This document shows positions 49,329 through 59,089 of a stretch of 64,000 nucleotides of DNA, one piece after another. The notes under the pieces are model-generated. The model saw only the letters and a list, made by a program, of their open reading frames with translations, had not been told where the DNA came from and ran no database searches. This stretch comes from Bacteroidota bacterium (GTDB taxonomy: Bacteria; Bacteroidota; Bacteroidia; Chitinophagales; Saprospiraceae): contig CAUJDW010000017.1 of NCBI GenBank assembly GCA_963169455.1, forward strand, positions 28,913-92,912. The letters run 5' to 3'. Both the position numbers and the translations under genes were made by a program. The first letter of the stretch is position 1, and every line of letters begins with the position of its first letter.

Positions 49329-49369
49329 CATCGGGATGAAAAGGTGCACCGCAGCTTTTCATCCCGATG
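49329..49369. repeat. Perfect 15-bp long hairpin between SDR and recD2
   Basis: CATCGGGATGAAAAG (49329-49343) and CTTTTCATCCCGATG (49355-49369) are exact reverse complements with an 11-nt loop (which contains GTGCAC). There is no T run. Another shorter hairpin GGCCGTT/AACGGCC (49500-49506/49519-49525) lies just before recD2. Otherwise the 390-bp gap from 49167 to 49556 holds the heptamer array and no gene. Confidence 0.8.
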
Positions 49370-49556
49370 AGATCCGGTGGGTCGAAATCGGGAGGGCAGG
49401 GAAGTGGAGGGTGAGCGCAGCGCAGCTGTCGCAGGCCCTGCTGAAGGGCTGAGTGCTGAATGCCTGGTCCCGTTCGCCTGGGCATCCCGGCAGGCGGCAG
49501 GCCGTTGAGCGGAGCCGAAACGGCCGGTGTACAAAGCATCGGTTTTTAAAACAGAT

Positions 49557-51713
49557 ATGGAGGAGATTCAAGGCTATATCGAACGCATCACCTTTCAGAG
49601 CCCGGAGAACGGTTTTACCGTAGCCCGCCTCAAGGAGCGCGGAAAAAGGGAGCTGACGGCAATTGTCGGGACAATGCCCAGCGTGCAGGCGGGGGAAAGC
49701 GTCCGGTGCCGGGGGCGCTGGAAGGAGGACGCCAATTACGGGCTGCAGTTTCAGGTGGAGAGCTACGAGGTGGAAGCCCCGCAGTCGGTGGAAGGCATCA
49801 AGAAATACCTGGGTTCCGGGCTGATCAAAGGCATCGGGCCTGTTTTCGCCGAACGCATCGTCGAATACCACCGCGAATCCACGCTCGATGTCATCGACAG
49901 CCAACCCGATGCGCTGCTGCAGGTGGAGGGCATCGGCCCCAGGCGGCTGGAGCGCATCAAAGCCTGCTGGGAAGAACAGAAGGCCATCCGCGAGCTGATG
50001 CTTTTCCTGCAGGGGTACGGCATCAGCCCGACTTACGCCCAGAAGGTTTTTAAAACCTACCGCGAGGACAGCCGCCGCATTATCGAGGAAAACCCTTACC
50101 AACTGGCGCGCGACGTGTGGGGCATCGGCTTCAAAACTGCCGACCAAACCGCCCGAAGGCTGGGTATCGACCCTCAATCCGACATCCGCATCGATGCCGG
50201 GGTGGAGTATGTGTTGTCCAAACTGGCGGACGAGGGGCACACCTGCTACCCCCGCGAGGCCTTCCTCGAAAAAGCCCGGGAACTGCTGGAGGTAGAGCCG
50301 GAGCGCATAGAGGCCCGCCTGGAATTCATAGAAGCGGAGGAGCGCATCGTCATCCAGAATCGGGCGTACCAGGGCGGGGAGGTGGAATTTATCTGGCTCA
50401 AGGCCTTTCACTTCAGCGAGCAGGGCATCGCCCGGGAACTGCGCCGCCTCTTGCAACAGCAACTCACCCTCCCGCTGCAGGAAGCTTATCACCGCATTCA
50501 GGCCGCCGAAAAGCAGATGGGCCTGCAATTAGCCCCCAACCAGCGCAGGGCGGTGGAGGTGAGCCTGGCGGAAAAAGTGCACATCATCACCGGCGGGCCG
50601 GGCACGGGAAAGAGCACCATCACCAAAGCGATCCTGCAGGCTGTACAGGCTCAGGTTTCCCGCATCCTGCTGGCGGCGCCCACCGGCAAGGCCGCCAAGC
50701 GGCTTTCGGAGATCACCGGCCGGGAGGCTTCCACTATCCACAGCCTGCTGGAATATGACTTCACCATCGGCGCTTTTCGCCGCAACCGCGACAACCCCCT
50801 AGATTGCGGGCTGCTGGTGGTTGACGAGGCCAGCATGATCGACACCCTGCTGATGTACAACCTGCTCAAAGCCATCCCCGACAGCGCCCGCCTGCTGCTG
50901 GTCGGGGATGTGGACCAACTGCCCAGCGTGGGCCCCGGCAATGTGCTGAAGGACTTCATCAGCAGCGGCCGCGTGCCGGTTACCCGCCTGACGGACATCT
51001 TCCGCCAGGCGGCGCAGTCCCGCATCATCACCAATGCCCACCGGGTCAACGCCGGCCTTTTTCCGGATATCCGCATCGACAAGCAGGGCGACTTTTTCTT
51101 TATCGAAAACGACGAGCCGGAAGCCATCGCCCAGGCCATCATCGGGCTGGTGAAGCAGCGCCTGCCCAAAACCTACGGCTTCCGCCCCCTGCGCGACATA
51201 CAGGTGCTTAGCCCCATGAACCGCGGCCTGATCGGCAACCGCAACCTCAACCAACTCCTGCAGCGCGCCCTCAACCCCAGCGACGACCCCCTCGTCAGGA
51301 TGGGCCGCACCTTCCACCGCGGCGACAAGGTCATGCAGATACAAAACAACTACGACAAAGAAGCCTTCAACGGCGACGTCGGCATCCTGGCCCGCATCGA
51401 CCGCATCGAACAGGAGGTAACCGTCGATTTCGACGGCCGCCACGTCGCCTACGACTTCGCCGACCTCGACCAGCTCTCGCTGGCCTACTCCGTTTCCGTC
51501 CACAAATTCCAGGGCAGCGAATGCCCCTGCGTTGTCATCCCCCTGCACACCACCCACTACATGCTGCTCTTCCGCAACCTGCTCTACACGGGCATCACCC
51601 GCGGCAAAAAGCTGGTGGTGCTGGTGGGGAGCAAGCAGGCGCTGAGCATCGCCGTGCGCAACGTGCAGGCAGCGGAGCGGTTCACAGGGCTGGAGGAGGC
51701 GCTGAGGCAGTAG
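49557..51713 (+). CDS. recD2: RecD2-type ATP-dependent DNA helicase
   Basis: About 718 aa, a normal RecD2 length. The N-terminus has the OB-like stretch GYIERITFQSPENGFTVARL and a helix-hairpin-helix region (KYLGSGLIKGIGPVFAERIV, LLQVEGIGPRRLERI, residues 75-140). Walker A is HIITGGPGTGKSTITKA (near residue 345), Walker B VVDEASMID, and the C-terminal SH3/UvrD motif SVHKFQGSECP completes superfamily 1B. It unwinds DNA 5'-3' without RecBC. ATG 49557 (MEEIQG) preferred to GTG 49527, though the latter cannot be excluded. Confidence 0.95.
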   Translation: MEEIQGYIERITFQSPENGFTVARLKERGKRELTAIVGTMPSVQAGESVRCRGRWKEDANYGLQFQVESYEVEAPQSVEGIKKYLGSGLIKGIGPVFAERIVEYHRESTLDVIDSQPDALLQVEGIGPRRLERIKACWEEQKAIRELMLFLQGYGISPTYAQKVFKTYREDSRRIIEENPYQLARDVWGIGFKTADQTARRLGIDPQSDIRIDAGVEYVLSKLADEGHTCYPREAFLEKARELLEVEPERIEARLEFIEAEERIVIQNRAYQGGEVEFIWLKAFHFSEQGIARELRRLLQQQLTLPLQEAYHRIQAAEKQMGLQLAPNQRRAVEVSLAEKVHIITGGPGTGKSTITKAILQAVQAQVSRILLAAPTGKAAKRLSEITGREASTIHSLLEYDFTIGAFRRNRDNPLDCGLLVVDEASMIDTLLMYNLLKAIPDSARLLLVGDVDQLPSVGPGNVLKDFISSGRVPVTRLTDIFRQAAQSRIITNAHRVNAGLFPDIRIDKQGDFFFIENDEPEAIAQAIIGLVKQRLPKTYGFRPLRDIQVLSPMNRGLIGNRNLNQLLQRALNPSDDPLVRMGRTFHRGDKVMQIQNNYDKEAFNGDVGILARIDRIEQEVTVDFDGRHVAYDFADLDQLSLAYSVSVHKFQGSECPCVVIPLHTTHYMLLFRNLLYTGITRGKKLVVLVGSKQALSIAVRNVQAAERFTGLEEALRQ

Positions 51714-51877
51714 GCAGCGCATCAGGGGAGGCCGGTGTCTTCCGGTTCTGCGGGCCGGGCCGCCCAGCCTCCCTGGGGGTCATAAGGTCATAAGGTTGGA
51801 CCGTTGTAAGCCTTTTCAAAACAGCACACCCCTTGAGTTGAATGCCTCCCGCCGCCGCCATTCCGGCCGGGCAAACT

Positions 51878-51906
51878 TTGTGCAGTCCCGTTTTTCTCCT
51901 ATTTTG
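51878..51906 (+). promoter_or_regulatory. Near-leaderless promoter of the T9SS propeller gene
   Basis: TTG (51878-51880), 19-bp spacer and TATTTTG (51900-51906, one base short of TAnnTTTG). The predicted start lies about 6 bp before the ATG at 51918, so the mRNA would be almost leaderless. Confidence 0.45.
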
Positions 51907-51917
51907 CCTCCCAAAAA

Positions 51918-54900
51918 ATGCCAGTCCTACGTTTTGCCCTTTTTACTTTCATTTTCATTTTCATTATTCATCCCACCTCCGCCCAGCCTCCTTCCTGGTT
52001 CAAAACCATCCCCTCCGCCACGGAGGAAGTCCCCGCCTGGGCCCAACTCATGTATGCCGAAAACCCCAACGTCCGGCTCGTGGATAGCGCCTATGAGGCT
52101 TATTACGCCACTCACCTTTTCGAAAAGAACACCCACACCCAAAACTACAAACACTGGCGCCGCCAGGTAGAGCCCTTCCTCAACGCCCTGGGCCACATCG
52201 AATGGCCAACAGCAGAGGCTCTGCGGCAGGACGAAAAGCGCTACCGCCGGCTGCTGGACAACAACCTTCCCTCCCGCCAGCCGGGCCCCTGGACAAACCT
52301 GGGCCCCTTCGAAACCTACAACCAGGGCTCCGGGCAGTTCGAAGTTTCCTGGCAGGCCAATGTCTATACCATCGATGTGGCCGACACGGGCCCTGATGTG
52401 GTATACTGCGGCACCGAAAGCGGCGGCGTTTTCCGCTCCCAGGACCAGGGCCTCACCTGGAATCATATCTCGGGCAATACCATGATGGCCGCCGTGCGCA
52501 TCGTGCGGGTAAGCCCTCAGGACGCGAACACCGTTTACGCCGGCGATGGCAACCGCCTCTACCGCAGCACCGACGGGGGCGGAAGCTGGGAAGTGTTACT
52601 CGAGATCGACAACCTGGGTGTCAACGGCATCGCTATCAGCCCGGCGGATGAACATCAACTCATCGTAGCCTGCCAACAGGGCCTTTGGCGCTCGGAAGAC
52701 GGCGGGGAAAACTGGCAGCAACTGTCCGGCAACCCGGTGTACGACATCGAATTCAAACCCAATAACCCGCAGGTGCTCTATATCGTGCGGGGCAATACGG
52801 CCGAAAAACGCTGCGAATTCCTCAAGTCGGAAGACGGCGGGCAGAGCTGGAGTATTAAAGGCAACGGCTGGTACCTGCCGCCCAACCCCGGTTACAGCGG
52901 CCTGTCCGACGGCGGCGCCAAAATAGCCGTCTCACCCCTGAACCCCAACATGGTGATTGCCGGCCTGATCGGCGATTCCAAAGCCGGCGACGACGGCTAC
53001 CTCGGGCTTTGGAAAAGCCTGGATGCCGGGGAAAGCTGGAGCCTGCAGGGGCCCCACGTGGGCGGCCCCTACGAATACAGCGGCGGCCCGGCCAACCACA
53101 AGAATATCATGAAAAACGAGGGTGGGGGCGGGCCTTACCAGGGCTTTTACGACTACGTACTGGCCATCTCGCCCTTCAATGCCGGTATCGTTTACACCGG
53201 TGGCGTCAGCCTCTATAAATCTACCGATGGCGGGCAGAGCTTCAATGTCATCGGCGGCTATCAGGGCAACACCTGGATACATCCTGATATGCAGGAAATA
53301 ACCGTCAGCCCCGACGGCATCTGGCTGGCCAGCGATGGGGGCGTGGATTTCACCGCCGACGAGTTCGCCACCGTCGAATCCCGCAAGAACGGCATTACGG
53401 CCTCCGAGTTCTGGGGCTTCGGCAGCGGCTGGAACGACGGCCTGCTGGTGGGCGGGCGCTACCACAACGGCAACACCGCACTCCGGCCCGGCTTCCCCGC
53501 CGGCGAAGCCCTGCGCCTGGGCGGCGCCGAATCGCCGACGGGTTACGTCAACCCGGGCCGCGGCATCGCCTACTTCTCGGATATCAGTTCCCAGGTGGTG
53601 CCGGAGGATATCGGCGGCATGGTGGTGAGCCTCCCCTCCTTGCAGCTTTACCCCAATGAATCTTACTATGCCGCGCATTCCGGCGAGATGGAGTTTGATC
53701 CGCGCTGTTACAACCACATTTTAGTGGGAAGGGAAAACAAACTCTGGAAATCAACCGATGGCGGGGCTTCCTTCGAATCGATCGCCACCTTTGGCACGAA
53801 TACGGACCGGCCCGTGCTGCAGTTCGAGATATCCCGCAGCAATCCGGATGTCATCTTCGTCTATCAGCGCACTTCCTTCTACGGCGCCGTGCTCTGGCGA
53901 ACGCCCGACGGCGGGGCGAGCTGGGGTGCCCTGAATTTTCCATCCGGGCCCAACTCCCAGCGTGCCGGCGTCATGGCGCTCAATCCTGAGGATGAGGACG
54001 AGCTTTGGGTAGGGTTTTCTCAGAATAACAATGATGGCGCCAAGATATTCCGCACCACCGACGGCGGGCAGTCGTGGGAAAATCTCACCACAGCCACGCT
54101 CGATGGGCATAGCATCCATGCCATCTTTTATCAGGCCGGCACGGACGGCGCCGTGTACCTTGCCACCGACAAAGCCGTTTTCTACCGCGACAACAGCATG
54201 AGCGACTGGCTGCTTTTCAACGACGGCCTGCCGATGCGCACCAACTCCAATTTATTACGCCCATTCTACAGGGAAGGCAAGCTTCGGCTGGCCACCTATA
54301 GCAACGGCGTCTGGGAAACGGAACTGGCCGCGCCATCGGCCCCGCTGGCTCAGCCCACGGTTGACAAGCTGGTGGCGGGTTGCGCGCGCGACACTTTTTA
54401 CTTTGACGACTATTCCGTCCTGCGCCACGAAGGCGCCTCCTGGGCCTGGTCCTTCGAGCCGGCCCCGGAGTACGTCAGCGCATCGGGCGTGCGCAACCCC
54501 CGGGTGGTTTTTGGGGAGGAAGGCAGCTACACCGTCAGCCTCACGGTTACGCAGGCCGATGGGCAGAGCAGTACTAAAACCATCGAAAACATGGTGCAGG
54601 TGCAGGCCTGCCGGGTTGACACCATCCCGGGTATGGCGCTTCTGTTGCAGCAGGAGGGCGATTATGCCGCCGTGGAGGGTGTGCCCATCAACAGCAATGA
54701 GCTGACAATATCCGCCTGGGTGCGGCCCGAAGGCGTTCAGGGCGAGTACACCGGCATCGCCATCACCAGTACCGGCCCGGCAGCGGGCTTCAACTTCCGC
54801 CCCGGCATGGAACTGGGCTACCATTGGCCGGATGGCGCCTGGTGGTGGAGCAGCGGCTTGACGGTTCCGGCCGGCGAGTGGTCCTACCTCGCCCTGGTGG

Positions 54901-55970
54901 TGCGGCCTGACGGCATTACCGTTTATCTGAACGGGCAAAGCGCCACCCACAATTTTAATGTCCCGCCCGTGGATTTCAGCAGCCTGGCTACCTACCTGGG
55001 CAGCTACCGCGGCTGGGGCGGCCGCAACTTCAAAGGCCTGATCGACGAGGTGCGTTTTTACAACCGGGCCCTCACGAGCGAGGAGATACGCCTTCGCCGC
55101 CACCTGGTGAGCGATCTGGCGCAGGACGCGGGGCTTGTAGCTTATTTTCAGTTTAATGAGGTGGAAGGCCCGGCGCTGAACAAGCTGGGCAACCAGCACG
55201 CCCTGCTCGCCGGTTATGCCGGGCGGAGCTTGTCGACGGCGCCGGTGGGCAGTGGCGCCAGCCGGCAATTGCAGTTGGATGCGCCGGGAAGCTACGATTT
55301 TGAAGGGACAGGCCTGAGCTTGTCCTTTGGCGCCGGGGCCGCTATTCCTGCCGGGCCGGTGGTGGTGAGCCGCCTCTGTGTGCCGCCCGATTTTCTGCCG
55401 GGAATGGAGGTGTTGCCGGCTTCGGGTTACTGGATTCTGAACAACTACGGGAACAATGAGAACTGGGGGCCAGTGGAATCGCTGCGCCTGGGCGGGCTGC
55501 CCATTCCGGAAACAGGGGAGGTGCAACCCGATGCCTTTTCCCTCTTCCAGCGGCCCGACAATGCCGAGGGAGATAGCTGGGGCGGCGCTATCGATGAGGC
55601 CGATGTGGCCGTGCCCGGCCCTGAGGATGGCGCTCTGGTCTTCAGTACCGGCAACAATTTGTCAACCTCCGGGCAGCTTATCGCGTTACAGGGGGAACTG
55701 GTGGGCGCCAAAAGCCCCGCCATGCCGGGCCGATATGTGTTGTACCCCAACCCATTACCTCAGGGCGGCGCACTGAACATCCGGGCCGGAGAGCACGGGG
55801 AATATCTTTTCGAAATATTCGACGCCTCCGGGCAGCAGGCCGCCCGGGAACGCCTGAACGGCAATGCACGCCTGGCTCTGGCAGGCCTGCCGGCGGGAAC
55901 CTATGGATATCGGATAGTGGGAGCGCGCTATATGCTGTCGGGAAAACTGGTGATCATCCCGTCATCCTGA
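51918..55970 (+). CDS. Giant T9SS-secreted beta-propeller/PKD/LamG protein
   Basis: 1350 aa. Signal peptide MPVLRFALFTFIFIFIIHPTSAQ; then repeated sortilin/BNR-type propeller blades (residues 135-760; the repeats end in S-x-D-G-G-x-S/T-W: YRSTDGGGSWEVLL, LKSEDGGQSWSI, YKSTDGGQSF, FRTTDGGQSWENL). A PKD-like domain (about 800-890; GSYTVSLTVTQADG), a LamG/concanavalin-like domain (about 900-1060; TISAWVRPEGVQGEY) and a type A T9SS sorting tail (YPNPLPQGGALNIRAGEHGE ... GKLVIIPSS) follow. It should be surface-displayed or released. Function is unknown. Confidence 0.9.
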   Translation: MPVLRFALFTFIFIFIIHPTSAQPPSWFKTIPSATEEVPAWAQLMYAENPNVRLVDSAYEAYYATHLFEKNTHTQNYKHWRRQVEPFLNALGHIEWPTAEALRQDEKRYRRLLDNNLPSRQPGPWTNLGPFETYNQGSGQFEVSWQANVYTIDVADTGPDVVYCGTESGGVFRSQDQGLTWNHISGNTMMAAVRIVRVSPQDANTVYAGDGNRLYRSTDGGGSWEVLLEIDNLGVNGIAISPADEHQLIVACQQGLWRSEDGGENWQQLSGNPVYDIEFKPNNPQVLYIVRGNTAEKRCEFLKSEDGGQSWSIKGNGWYLPPNPGYSGLSDGGAKIAVSPLNPNMVIAGLIGDSKAGDDGYLGLWKSLDAGESWSLQGPHVGGPYEYSGGPANHKNIMKNEGGGGPYQGFYDYVLAISPFNAGIVYTGGVSLYKSTDGGQSFNVIGGYQGNTWIHPDMQEITVSPDGIWLASDGGVDFTADEFATVESRKNGITASEFWGFGSGWNDGLLVGGRYHNGNTALRPGFPAGEALRLGGAESPTGYVNPGRGIAYFSDISSQVVPEDIGGMVVSLPSLQLYPNESYYAAHSGEMEFDPRCYNHILVGRENKLWKSTDGGASFESIATFGTNTDRPVLQFEISRSNPDVIFVYQRTSFYGAVLWRTPDGGASWGALNFPSGPNSQRAGVMALNPEDEDELWVGFSQNNNDGAKIFRTTDGGQSWENLTTATLDGHSIHAIFYQAGTDGAVYLATDKAVFYRDNSMSDWLLFNDGLPMRTNSNLLRPFYREGKLRLATYSNGVWETELAAPSAPLAQPTVDKLVAGCARDTFYFDDYSVLRHEGASWAWSFEPAPEYVSASGVRNPRVVFGEEGSYTVSLTVTQADGQSSTKTIENMVQVQACRVDTIPGMALLLQQEGDYAAVEGVPINSNELTISAWVRPEGVQGEYTGIAITSTGPAAGFNFRPGMELGYHWPDGAWWWSSGLTVPAGEWSYLALVVRPDGITVYLNGQSATHNFNVPPVDFSSLATYLGSYRGWGGRNFKGLIDEVRFYNRALTSEEIRLRRHLVSDLAQDAGLVAYFQFNEVEGPALNKLGNQHALLAGYAGRSLSTAPVGSGASRQLQLDAPGSYDFEGTGLSLSFGAGAAIPAGPVVVSRLCVPPDFLPGMEVLPASGYWILNNYGNNENWGPVESLRLGGLPIPETGEVQPDAFSLFQRPDNAEGDSWGGAIDEADVAVPGPEDGALVFSTGNNLSTSGQLIALQGELVGAKSPAMPGRYVLYPNPLPQGGALNIRAGEHGEYLFEIFDASGQQAARERLNGNARLALAGLPAGTYGYRIVGARYMLSGKLVIIPSS

Positions 55971-55985
55971 TCCCTACCCCTTGCG

Positions 55986-56003
55986 CCACGGCTTCAGTCG
56001 TGG
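55986..56003. repeat. REP-like hairpin in front of the sigma-factor gene
   Basis: CCACGGC-TTCA-GTCGTGG (one G-T pair) has the same loop and nearly the same stem as the perfect hairpin next to the Y1 transposase at 63911-63932. It lies 15 bp after the propeller protein's stop and 50 bp before the sigma factor ATG. Confidence 0.65.
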
Positions 56004-56052
56004 GCCACAACACCCTCATGGGCGCCAGGCCGGCAAAAAACAGAACAAAGGC

Positions 56053-56637
56053 ATGAAAGAACGTCAGTGGGACGACGACGAGATCATCAGCGGGATTACC
56101 GGGACAAGGGACTCCAGAGAAAGAGCCCTGCGTTATATTTTCCATCATCCGGAATGGAAAGCTGCAGTCATCCGGTTCGTACAGCAGTATGGAGGAAACG
56201 AAGCGGATGGCGAGGATGTCTTTCAGGAAACGGCCATCCTGTTTGACCGCAACATCCGGCAGGGCCAATTCAGAGGGAAGAGCAGCCTGAAGACCTACTT
56301 TCTCTCCATCGCCAAAAGGCGGTGGTGGAAGCAGTATAACAAAAGCCGGCCGCAGGAGGAACTTACCCCTCAGCACTATGATGAGGCAGAGCCCGGCGCT
56401 GATGCTTTCATCATCAGCGAAGAGCAAAGGCAATTCCTGGCGCAGGCAATGGGGAAGGTGGGCAGCCGGTGTAAAGAGATTTTCAAGTTGTACCAACTGG
56501 ACTACAGCATGGAGGAAATTGCCCGGGCTGTCGCGCTGAGCAGCGCCGCGATGGCCAAAAAGGAAGCCTATCGCTGCCGGCAGCGCCTGCGCCGGTTTCT
56601 GAATGACAACCCCGGCTGGAAAACCCTAATCCAATAA
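56053..56637 (+). CDS. ECF-type RNA polymerase sigma factor
   Basis: About 194 aa, sigma-70 ECF size. Region 2 (residues 25-90; EDVFQETAILFDRNIRQGQF, then LKTYFLSIAKRRWWKQYNKS) and region 4 (about 125-185; RCKEIFKLYQLDYSMEEIAR, helix-turn-helix SSAAMAKKEAYRCRQRLRRF) are clear. The ATG at 56053 is preferred to TTG 55981, since the extension runs through a REP-like hairpin. The stop is 5 bp before the membrane TPR protein, which is the likely anti-sigma partner. Controls an unknown regulon; the propeller and peptidase genes on either side are candidate members. Confidence 0.93.
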   Translation: MKERQWDDDEIISGITGTRDSRERALRYIFHHPEWKAAVIRFVQQYGGNEADGEDVFQETAILFDRNIRQGQFRGKSSLKTYFLSIAKRRWWKQYNKSRPQEELTPQHYDEAEPGADAFIISEEQRQFLAQAMGKVGSRCKEIFKLYQLDYSMEEIARAVALSSAAMAKKEAYRCRQRLRRFLNDNPGWKTLIQ

Positions 56638-56642
56638 CGGAC

Positions 56643-57551
56643 ATGGACAGCAAAGAACGGCTTTTCGATAAAATTGAGGATTACCTCCGGGGGCGGCTCT
56701 CCGATGAGGAAGCGCGGGCATTCGAGCAACAGATGGATGCCGACCCGGAACTGGCCGAACAGGTGGAGCTTCACCGCTTCGAGGAAATGGGGATGGAGTT
56801 TTTGCTGGAGGAGGAGCTGAGAAAGAAAATGCAGGCCTGGAAAAGTGAAGGGCGGCAGCCGGGGCCCTCCTCAAAAGGGGCATTCCCCCGCCGGGGGTTT
56901 TGGTTGGGCCTGCTGCTGTTGGCTGTCGCCGCCGGCTTCTTTTTCTTCCGCAACGCTTCTGCGCCATCAGCGGAGCCTGAGCCGCCTTCGGTTCCTCCGC
57001 CTTCTGTGCAGCCGGCCCCACCCACCGGGCCGGTGGCAGAACAAAAGGGCCCCGCAAGCACCCCGGGGCAACAGCCTGTCCCGCCGGAGCCGGAAAGCGA
57101 ATTGCTGGCCATTCTTGATGCTTTCTATGAACCCCCGCCCAACTTCACGGATGCGGGCCTGAGGGGGGAAAACGGCAAAGCGGGGCAATCTGCCCTGGAA
57201 CAAGGCATTCAGGCCTTCGCCGAAGGCGATTATCAAAAAGCGATCCGCCTGTTGAAAAGGGTGCGCCCTGAAGAGGGGGAGGAGGCCTATGAAACGGCCC
57301 TGGAATGCCTGGCCCATGCTTATCTGAAAGGCGGGCAGTATGGCGACGCGGCAGGTTTATTCCAGGCTATGCTCAGCCGGAACTACCCAGCCCCCATTAA
57401 TGACCGGGCGGAGTGGTATCTGCTGCTCAGTTTGTTGCCGGATTACCCCACCCAACGGCAGCGCGTGGATCAGTTGCTGGACAAAACGGCGGGCGATGCC
57501 TTTCACACTTACCATGCCAAAGCCGTTCAGCTCAAATCGCGGCTGGATTAA
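56643..57551 (+). CDS. Membrane TPR protein, probable anti-sigma factor
   Basis: 302 aa. The N-terminal ~70 residues are acidic helices (EDYLRGRLSDEEARAFEQQM) like the cytoplasmic sigma-binding part of anti-sigma factors, although no zinc-finger Cys are present. One membrane helix (GFWLGLLLLAVAAGFFFF, about 80-97), a Pro/Ala/Glu-rich linker (98-150) and C-terminal TPR-like helices (about 170-295; FAEGDYQKAIRLLKRV, LKGGQYGDAAGLFQAML) follow. Directly downstream of the ECF sigma factor gene (5 bp). The TPR part would sit outside the cytoplasm and could sense a partner, perhaps the TPR-CHAT protein. The last point is speculation. Confidence 0.72.
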   Translation: MDSKERLFDKIEDYLRGRLSDEEARAFEQQMDADPELAEQVELHRFEEMGMEFLLEEELRKKMQAWKSEGRQPGPSSKGAFPRRGFWLGLLLLAVAAGFFFFRNASAPSAEPEPPSVPPPSVQPAPPTGPVAEQKGPASTPGQQPVPPEPESELLAILDAFYEPPPNFTDAGLRGENGKAGQSALEQGIQAFAEGDYQKAIRLLKRVRPEEGEEAYETALECLAHAYLKGGQYGDAAGLFQAMLSRNYPAPINDRAEWYLLLSLLPDYPTQRQRVDQLLDKTAGDAFHTYHAKAVQLKSRLD

Positions 57552-57590
57552 AAAAAAACCCTTGGGTTTTTCCAAAACCCCAAAGGTTTT
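57549..57590. terminator. Hairpin after the sigma/anti-sigma operon
   Basis: AAACCCTTGGGTTTT (57556-57570) and AAAACCCCAAAGGTTT (57574-57589) pair with a bulge and one mismatch, loop TCC; an A run precedes it. It follows the stop at 57551 directly and may separate the operon from the M23 gene. Confidence 0.55.
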
Positions 57591-57666
57591 CCGCTTTCCA
57601 TGGGCGCCTCTTTCATTCAGGAGGGAACAAATGGCCAAAGTTTTCACCATCAAAAACTGATCACTC

Positions 57667-59085
57667 ATGGAGAAACACAAAGCCATTGATTCCCCGGCTG
57701 CTTCGCTTATCAAAGCCCGCCTGCCGGTATTGTTCCTGCCTTTGATTTTTGCCGCCAGCCTGGCCGCCCAGGAAGCGCCGGCGCTGCCGCCCGCAGGAGG
57801 CGGCGCGTACCAGGTGGACTCCGGCCCCTGCCTGTCGGCGGCGCAGCGAACGGAAATAGCCGCCAGGCTGGCCGCCAATACCGCCGCCCTGGCGCGGGAA
57901 GGCAAGTTGCCCGCCGTTTCCAGGAGCGTTGTACAGTTTGACTGGCCGGTGCAAATGGCGCCTGGCCTGGGCTGGAATAACCTCTACACCGTAAGGAACT
58001 TTGTCGACCATGAGCACATAGCAGGGGTTCGGGAGTACGAATGCGGCCAGCGAACCTATGACGGGCACCTGGGCACCGATATTGACCTCTGGCCCTATCC
58101 CTGGTATCAGCAGGAAAACAACCTGGCCCGGGTGGTGGCCGCTGCCGCGGGGGTTATCATTGGAAAAGATGATGGAAACCAGGATGAATCCTGTTCCTGG
58201 GATATTGGTGGGGCCTGGAATGCGGTATACATTCGGCATTCCGATGGATCGGCAAGCTGGTACGGGCACCTCAAGCGCCATTCGCTGACGGACAAGCCGG
58301 TAGGGGCGAGCGTTGCCAAAGGCGAATACCTGGGCATAGCAGCCAGCTCCGGATATTCCACCTGGCCCCACCTGCATTTCGAAGCCTATCGGGCGGAGCC
58401 CTTCGTGCATGACAACCTTATAGACCCGTACTGGGGCGAGTGCAACTTTTCCAACTTCGAATCGTGGTGGGCGGACCAGCAGCCCTACCGGCAACCTACG
58501 GTCAATGCAGTGCTGACCCACAACGCGCCGCCGGAAATAGGTTGCGTCCAGGAGGAAAACCCTCATTTTTCCGATTATTTCACGTCTGGCGATATGGTTT
58601 ACGCCGCCGTTTATTTTCGCGATCAATTACAGGGCATGGTTACCACCCTGCGCATTGTGATGCCCAACGGCGCTATATGGAATGAATGGGCGCATGTCTC
58701 TCCGGAAGACTACGTGAGTTCCTGGTGGTACTGGGGTATGGGGCTCCCTGCGGGCGGCCCATTCGGAACCTGGAGTTTTGAGGTAACCTTCAATAACGAA
58801 ACGCATGCGCACGCCTTCGAATATGCAGGCCTGGTAGGCGCTGTTTCCGCAGAAGCCTATCCGGTTGCCGTATTCCCCAACCCGGCGCGGGAAACCCTCT
58901 CCATTCAGGGCCTTGCAGCGCAGCCTGCACTTGTTGAGATATACAGCCCTGCCGGCCAGTTGTTGCTCAGGCAGGAACCTGAGGGGGAAAGCATCAGCTT
59001 GTCGGGGCTGTCGCCCGGACTGTATTTGCTGAAGGTAATGGCCGGCGAAGCGGTTTATACGAGCCGTTTTGTTAAAGCGGACTGA
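57667..59085 (+). CDS. T9SS-secreted M23 family metallopeptidase
   Basis: 472 aa. Signal peptide ending LIFAASLAAQ (about residue 37). The M23 (LytM) Zn site: H-x3-D in YDGHLGTDIDLW and H-x-H in WPHLHFEAY, with the conserved IRHSDGSASWYGHL segment. A beta-sandwich region (about 300-400) and a type A T9SS tail (AVFPNPARETLSIQGLAAQP ... GLYLLKVMAGEAVYTSRFVK) follow. M23 enzymes cut peptidoglycan or glycine-rich bridges; secretion to the surface suggests attack on other cells or proteins. Its stop is 4 bp from that of the convergent CHAT gene. Confidence 0.9.
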   Translation: MEKHKAIDSPAASLIKARLPVLFLPLIFAASLAAQEAPALPPAGGGAYQVDSGPCLSAAQRTEIAARLAANTAALAREGKLPAVSRSVVQFDWPVQMAPGLGWNNLYTVRNFVDHEHIAGVREYECGQRTYDGHLGTDIDLWPYPWYQQENNLARVVAAAAGVIIGKDDGNQDESCSWDIGGAWNAVYIRHSDGSASWYGHLKRHSLTDKPVGASVAKGEYLGIAASSGYSTWPHLHFEAYRAEPFVHDNLIDPYWGECNFSNFESWWADQQPYRQPTVNAVLTHNAPPEIGCVQEENPHFSDYFTSGDMVYAAVYFRDQLQGMVTTLRIVMPNGAIWNEWAHVSPEDYVSSWWYWGMGLPAGGPFGTWSFEVTFNNETHAHAFEYAGLVGAVSAEAYPVAVFPNPARETLSIQGLAAQPALVEIYSPAGQLLLRQEPEGESISLSGLSPGLYLLKVMAGEAVYTSRFVKAD

Positions 59086-59089
59086 CCGC

